Assembly: GCA_963707135.1 (NCBI GenBank)
Contig: CAVPOY010000013.1
Coordinates: 124,001-188,000 of the forward strand
Direction: 5' to 3'
DNA from: JBGSTR01 sp963707135
GTDB taxonomy: Bacteria > Pseudomonadota > Gammaproteobacteria > Chromatiales > Chromatiaceae
DNA: 64,000 nucleotides
Shown piece after piece: positions 62,319-64,000 of the stretch. The position numbers and the translations under genes are program-made. The notes under the pieces are model-generated. The model was given only the letters and a program-made list of their open reading frames with translations. It was not told the DNA's origin and ran no database searches. Position 1 is the first letter of the stretch, and the number at the start of each line of letters is the position of its first letter.

Positions 62319-62807
62319 TTAGGACCCTTCCTTGGGTCGGGGATTGGCGCGCGAATCTCGCGGGACGACCACGGGGCGCGTCCGGGACAATCGGTCGTGC
62401 CAGGTTAGGTCGTCCCGATCCACGAGGCACCAAAAGAGGCCGAGTCCGGCCGGAAGCAGGCTCAACAGGGCCCAGCCGAATCGGCGCGCGGCATCGCCGA
62501 CGCTCGGGGGCTCACCGTCGTCTCGGGTCAGGCGCATCCGCCACGCGCGCATCCCAAGCGTCTGGCCCCCGTGGGTCCAGAAATACAGGTAAAAGCCCGC
62601 GATCCAGGCGAGCAGGTAGAGCTGGAGCAGTATTCCGTGAGCCCGGTCCTGATGCGGGTAGGGTTCGCCGGTCGCGACCTCGTAGAGAATGACCGGGGGC
62701 GCGAGGGCCAGCATGAGGACCCCGAGCAGCAGCAGGCTGTCGTAGAGCATCGCCCCCAGCCGACGGCTCAGGGACGCTGTAGGGGTCGGGCGAGGGGGCT
62801 GCTGCAT
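62319..62807 (-). CDS. RDD family membrane protein
   Basis: 162 residues. The RDD signature is SLSRRLGAMLYDSLLLLGVL (Arg then Asp in the first helix), with further helices at LLQLYLLAWIAGFYLYFW and FGWALLSLLPAGLGLFWCLV, and the late motif RDDLTWHDRLSRTRPV. The spacing is standard for the family, which has been proposed to act in small-molecule or ion transport. Convergent with lptG, 44 bp apart. Confidence 0.87.
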   Translation of the reverse strand: MQQPPRPTPTASLSRRLGAMLYDSLLLLGVLMLALAPPVILYEVATGEPYPHQDRAHGILLQLYLLAWIAGFYLYFWTHGGQTLGMRAWRMRLTRDDGEPPSVGDAARRFGWALLSLLPAGLGLFWCLVDRDDLTWHDRLSRTRPVVVPRDSRANPRPKEGS

Positions 62808-62981
62808 GGGATGCTTTGGCGGGAGATTGGCAGCCGGGGTCGGCGAAGAACCTGAATTGTCCTCGCCTTGCTGCTGTCATTCCAGGATTGCGGGCGCGGC
62901 GAGCGGGGTTCTTCAGCGCGGCGGTCGTGCCGGCGTCTGTTCCTCGGCAAAGTGCCTGCAGGGTTTCATCATGCACTTTGC

Positions 62982-63010
62982 TTGACAACCCTCGCGCCCT
63001 GGGATAGCGT
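62982..63010 (+). promoter_or_regulatory. Promoter of the riboswitch-controlled exporter gene
   Basis: A perfect TTGACA -35 box at 62982-62987 and TAGCGT at 63005-63010 are 17 bp apart. Transcription would start at about 63016, right at the beginning of the yybP-ykoY element. Confidence 0.6.
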
Positions 63011-63014
63011 CCCG

Positions 63015-63120
63015 GCCATCTCAAGGGGAGTAGTCGCCCTTCCGCGATGGAAGGGGCACGCGTCAACACACTTGGCGATACCGCCATGGCGCGCGCGGCC
63101 GTCGGCTTGACGAGACCTTG
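63015..63120 (+). promoter_or_regulatory. yybP-ykoY manganese riboswitch
   Basis: Conserved elements appear in order: TCAAGGGGAGTAGTC at 63021-63035 (the AAGGGGAGUAG P1/L1 motif), a stem, GTCAACACACTTGGCG at 63062-63077, and the closing GGCTTGACGAGACCTTGG at 63104-63121. The GGGGAGUAG and GUCAACA...ACGAGACC motifs are diagnostic of yybP-ykoY aptamers, which bind Mn2+ and usually turn expression on. It precedes a UPF0016/GDT1-type exporter, one of the regular targets. The 200 bp between aptamer and start should hold the expression platform. Confidence 0.85.
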
Positions 63121-63319
63121 GACTCGATGGGGTGTCCGGCTGGGGCTGGGTGCATTCCGTCCTGTCCCAAGGTTGATCCTCCCGGCCCCCTGGAGTTTCC
63201 GTGTCCGCTCTCGCCCTCCTTGCTAGATCGCCCTGGGAATCGGCGTTCCACGCTCATTGCGCTCGCACCGCGATCACGGCCGCGAATCGGGCATGCCGTG
63301 CTACCGCCGGAGGATACCC

Positions 63320-63922
63320 ATGGACCAGATAGCCTCCGGGTCGGTCTTCGGCGGACTGACCGTCGCCGCAACGACCTTCGGTTTGATCTTCCTGGCGGAG
63401 ATCGGCGACAAGAGTCAGCTCGTCTGCATGGCCTTGGCGGCCCGTCACCACCACCGGCCCGTGCTCGCGGGGGCGCTGGCCGCGTTCGTCGTGCTGAACG
63501 TCCTGGCCGTCGTCTTCGGCGCGGGGCTCGCGCGCTGGGTGCCCGAGCGCGTATTGGCGGCCGTGGTTGCCATTCTGTTCGCCGTCTTCGGCGTTCTGTC
63601 GCTCCGCGCCGAGGAGCAAGACGGCGCCGCGGAGATCAAGGAGCGCAGCGGGCACGGTGTCTTTGCCACTACCTTTCTGATGATCTTCCTGGCCGAGATG
63701 GGCGACAAGACCCAGCTCGCCGTCGCCGGCATGGCCGGCACCCTACCGGCGGTCCCGGTCTGGATCGGCGCCACCCTGGCGCTCGGCGCGACCTCGGCGT
63801 TGGGCGTCATGGTCGGGCGGAAGCTTCTCCGGCGCATCCCGCTGCATCGGCTGCATCAGATCAGCGGCGTCTTTTTCCTGATCCTCGCTGCCCTTGCGCT
63901 CACCAGGGTGTTCCCGGTCTGA
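63320..63922 (+). CDS. UPF0016/GDT1 (TMEM165-like) Mn2+ exporter
   Basis: 200 residues from ATG 63320, with GGAGG upstream. Two homologous halves of three helices each carry the family signature: EIGDKS near residue 26 and EMGDKT near residue 128, the acidic motifs that form the cation path. The family (GDT1 in yeast, TMEM165 in man, MneA/Mnx in bacteria) moves Mn2+ and Ca2+. The manganese riboswitch upstream strongly supports a role in Mn2+ efflux. Confidence 0.92.
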   Translation: MDQIASGSVFGGLTVAATTFGLIFLAEIGDKSQLVCMALAARHHHRPVLAGALAAFVVLNVLAVVFGAGLARWVPERVLAAVVAILFAVFGVLSLRAEEQDGAAEIKERSGHGVFATTFLMIFLAEMGDKTQLAVAGMAGTLPAVPVWIGATLALGATSALGVMVGRKLLRRIPLHRLHQISGVFFLILAALALTRVFPV

Positions 63923-64000
63923 ATGGCGGGGCTCGGCTTGACAAGTCGAGACACGGCTCCGCGGCGGGCATCAGTTGCTCGCACAACGACAGGAAACCCG

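Noticed and set aside
1..64000. CRISPR arrays, rRNA or tRNA genes
   Set aside because: No regularly spaced repeats, and no GGTTCGAATCC-type T-arm in a cloverleaf context, were found by eye; the 20630 GGTTCGACGG string lacks the rest of a tRNA.

Overview
The window is GC-rich (visibly above 60% G+C), densely coded bacterial DNA. Gene content points to a gammaproteobacterium: Mrp/NBP35-type Fe-S carrier, a CCA-adding enzyme with HD domain, LptG next to divergent pepA, a YegQ-type U32 protein, the SrfA/SrfB/SrfC trio and a Bat operon. A purple-sulfur-bacterium-like (Chromatiales) host is my guess; no rRNA, tRNA or other marker in the window fixes the species.

Left flank (1-6.8 kb): an accessory, decaying zone. 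It holds a STAND (NACHT-type) ATPase joined to a formylglycine-generating-enzyme-like domain that runs off the left edge, a fused pair of pseudogenes (DUF5996 into a LutB-like iron-sulfur protein), an intact quinone-oxidoreductase-like MDR enzyme, and a head-to-head junction of two truncated insertion sequences (IS110 and IS630 types). From 6.8 to 13.6 kb, on the minus strand, come a small membrane protein with two SPFH/Band-7 proteins, then a MacAB-like exporter with one adaptor, one ATPase and two separate FtsX-type permeases. From 13.7 to 24 kb lie housekeeping-like and odd genes: a SAM methyltransferase, an apparently exported TrmO/TsaA-domain protein, a DUF99 protein, an M1 aminopeptidase, a ChaN-PDZ protein, a U32 family protein, the Mrp-type ATPase with a clear terminator, a MoaD/ThiS-like protein and a BNR/YVTN repeat protein. 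Three of these genes each carry a single one-base insertion that breaks the frame.

Centre (24.2-50.2 kb): the main accessory locus. It encodes three proteins sharing one SrfA-type N-terminal module (two with periplasmic arrays of paired-cysteine repeats), SrfB (actin/Hsp70-like ATPase), SrfC (dynamin-like GTPase), a membrane Sel1-like protein cut by a group II intron fragment, an exported vWA protein, a lone ABC ATPase, and then a MoxR-DUF58-DUF4381-BatA-BatB/C-BatD operon. A lower-GC orphan sensor histidine kinase is inserted before MoxR. The proteins are split between cytosolic NTPases and inner-membrane/periplasmic partners, which suggests one envelope-associated, NTP-driven machine of unknown output.

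Right part (50.2-64 kb): a proline/alanine-rich membrane protein, a DUF1523 protein, a dicarboxylate/amino-acid symporter, a GNAT acetyltransferase, DUF2939 and DUF4126 proteins, Cca, two small membrane proteins, TerC, PepA, LptG, an RDD protein, and a UPF0016/GDT1-type cation exporter preceded by a well-preserved yybP-ykoY (Mn2+) riboswitch with its own promoter. Several genes have a TAGAATGC-type -10 box upstream.
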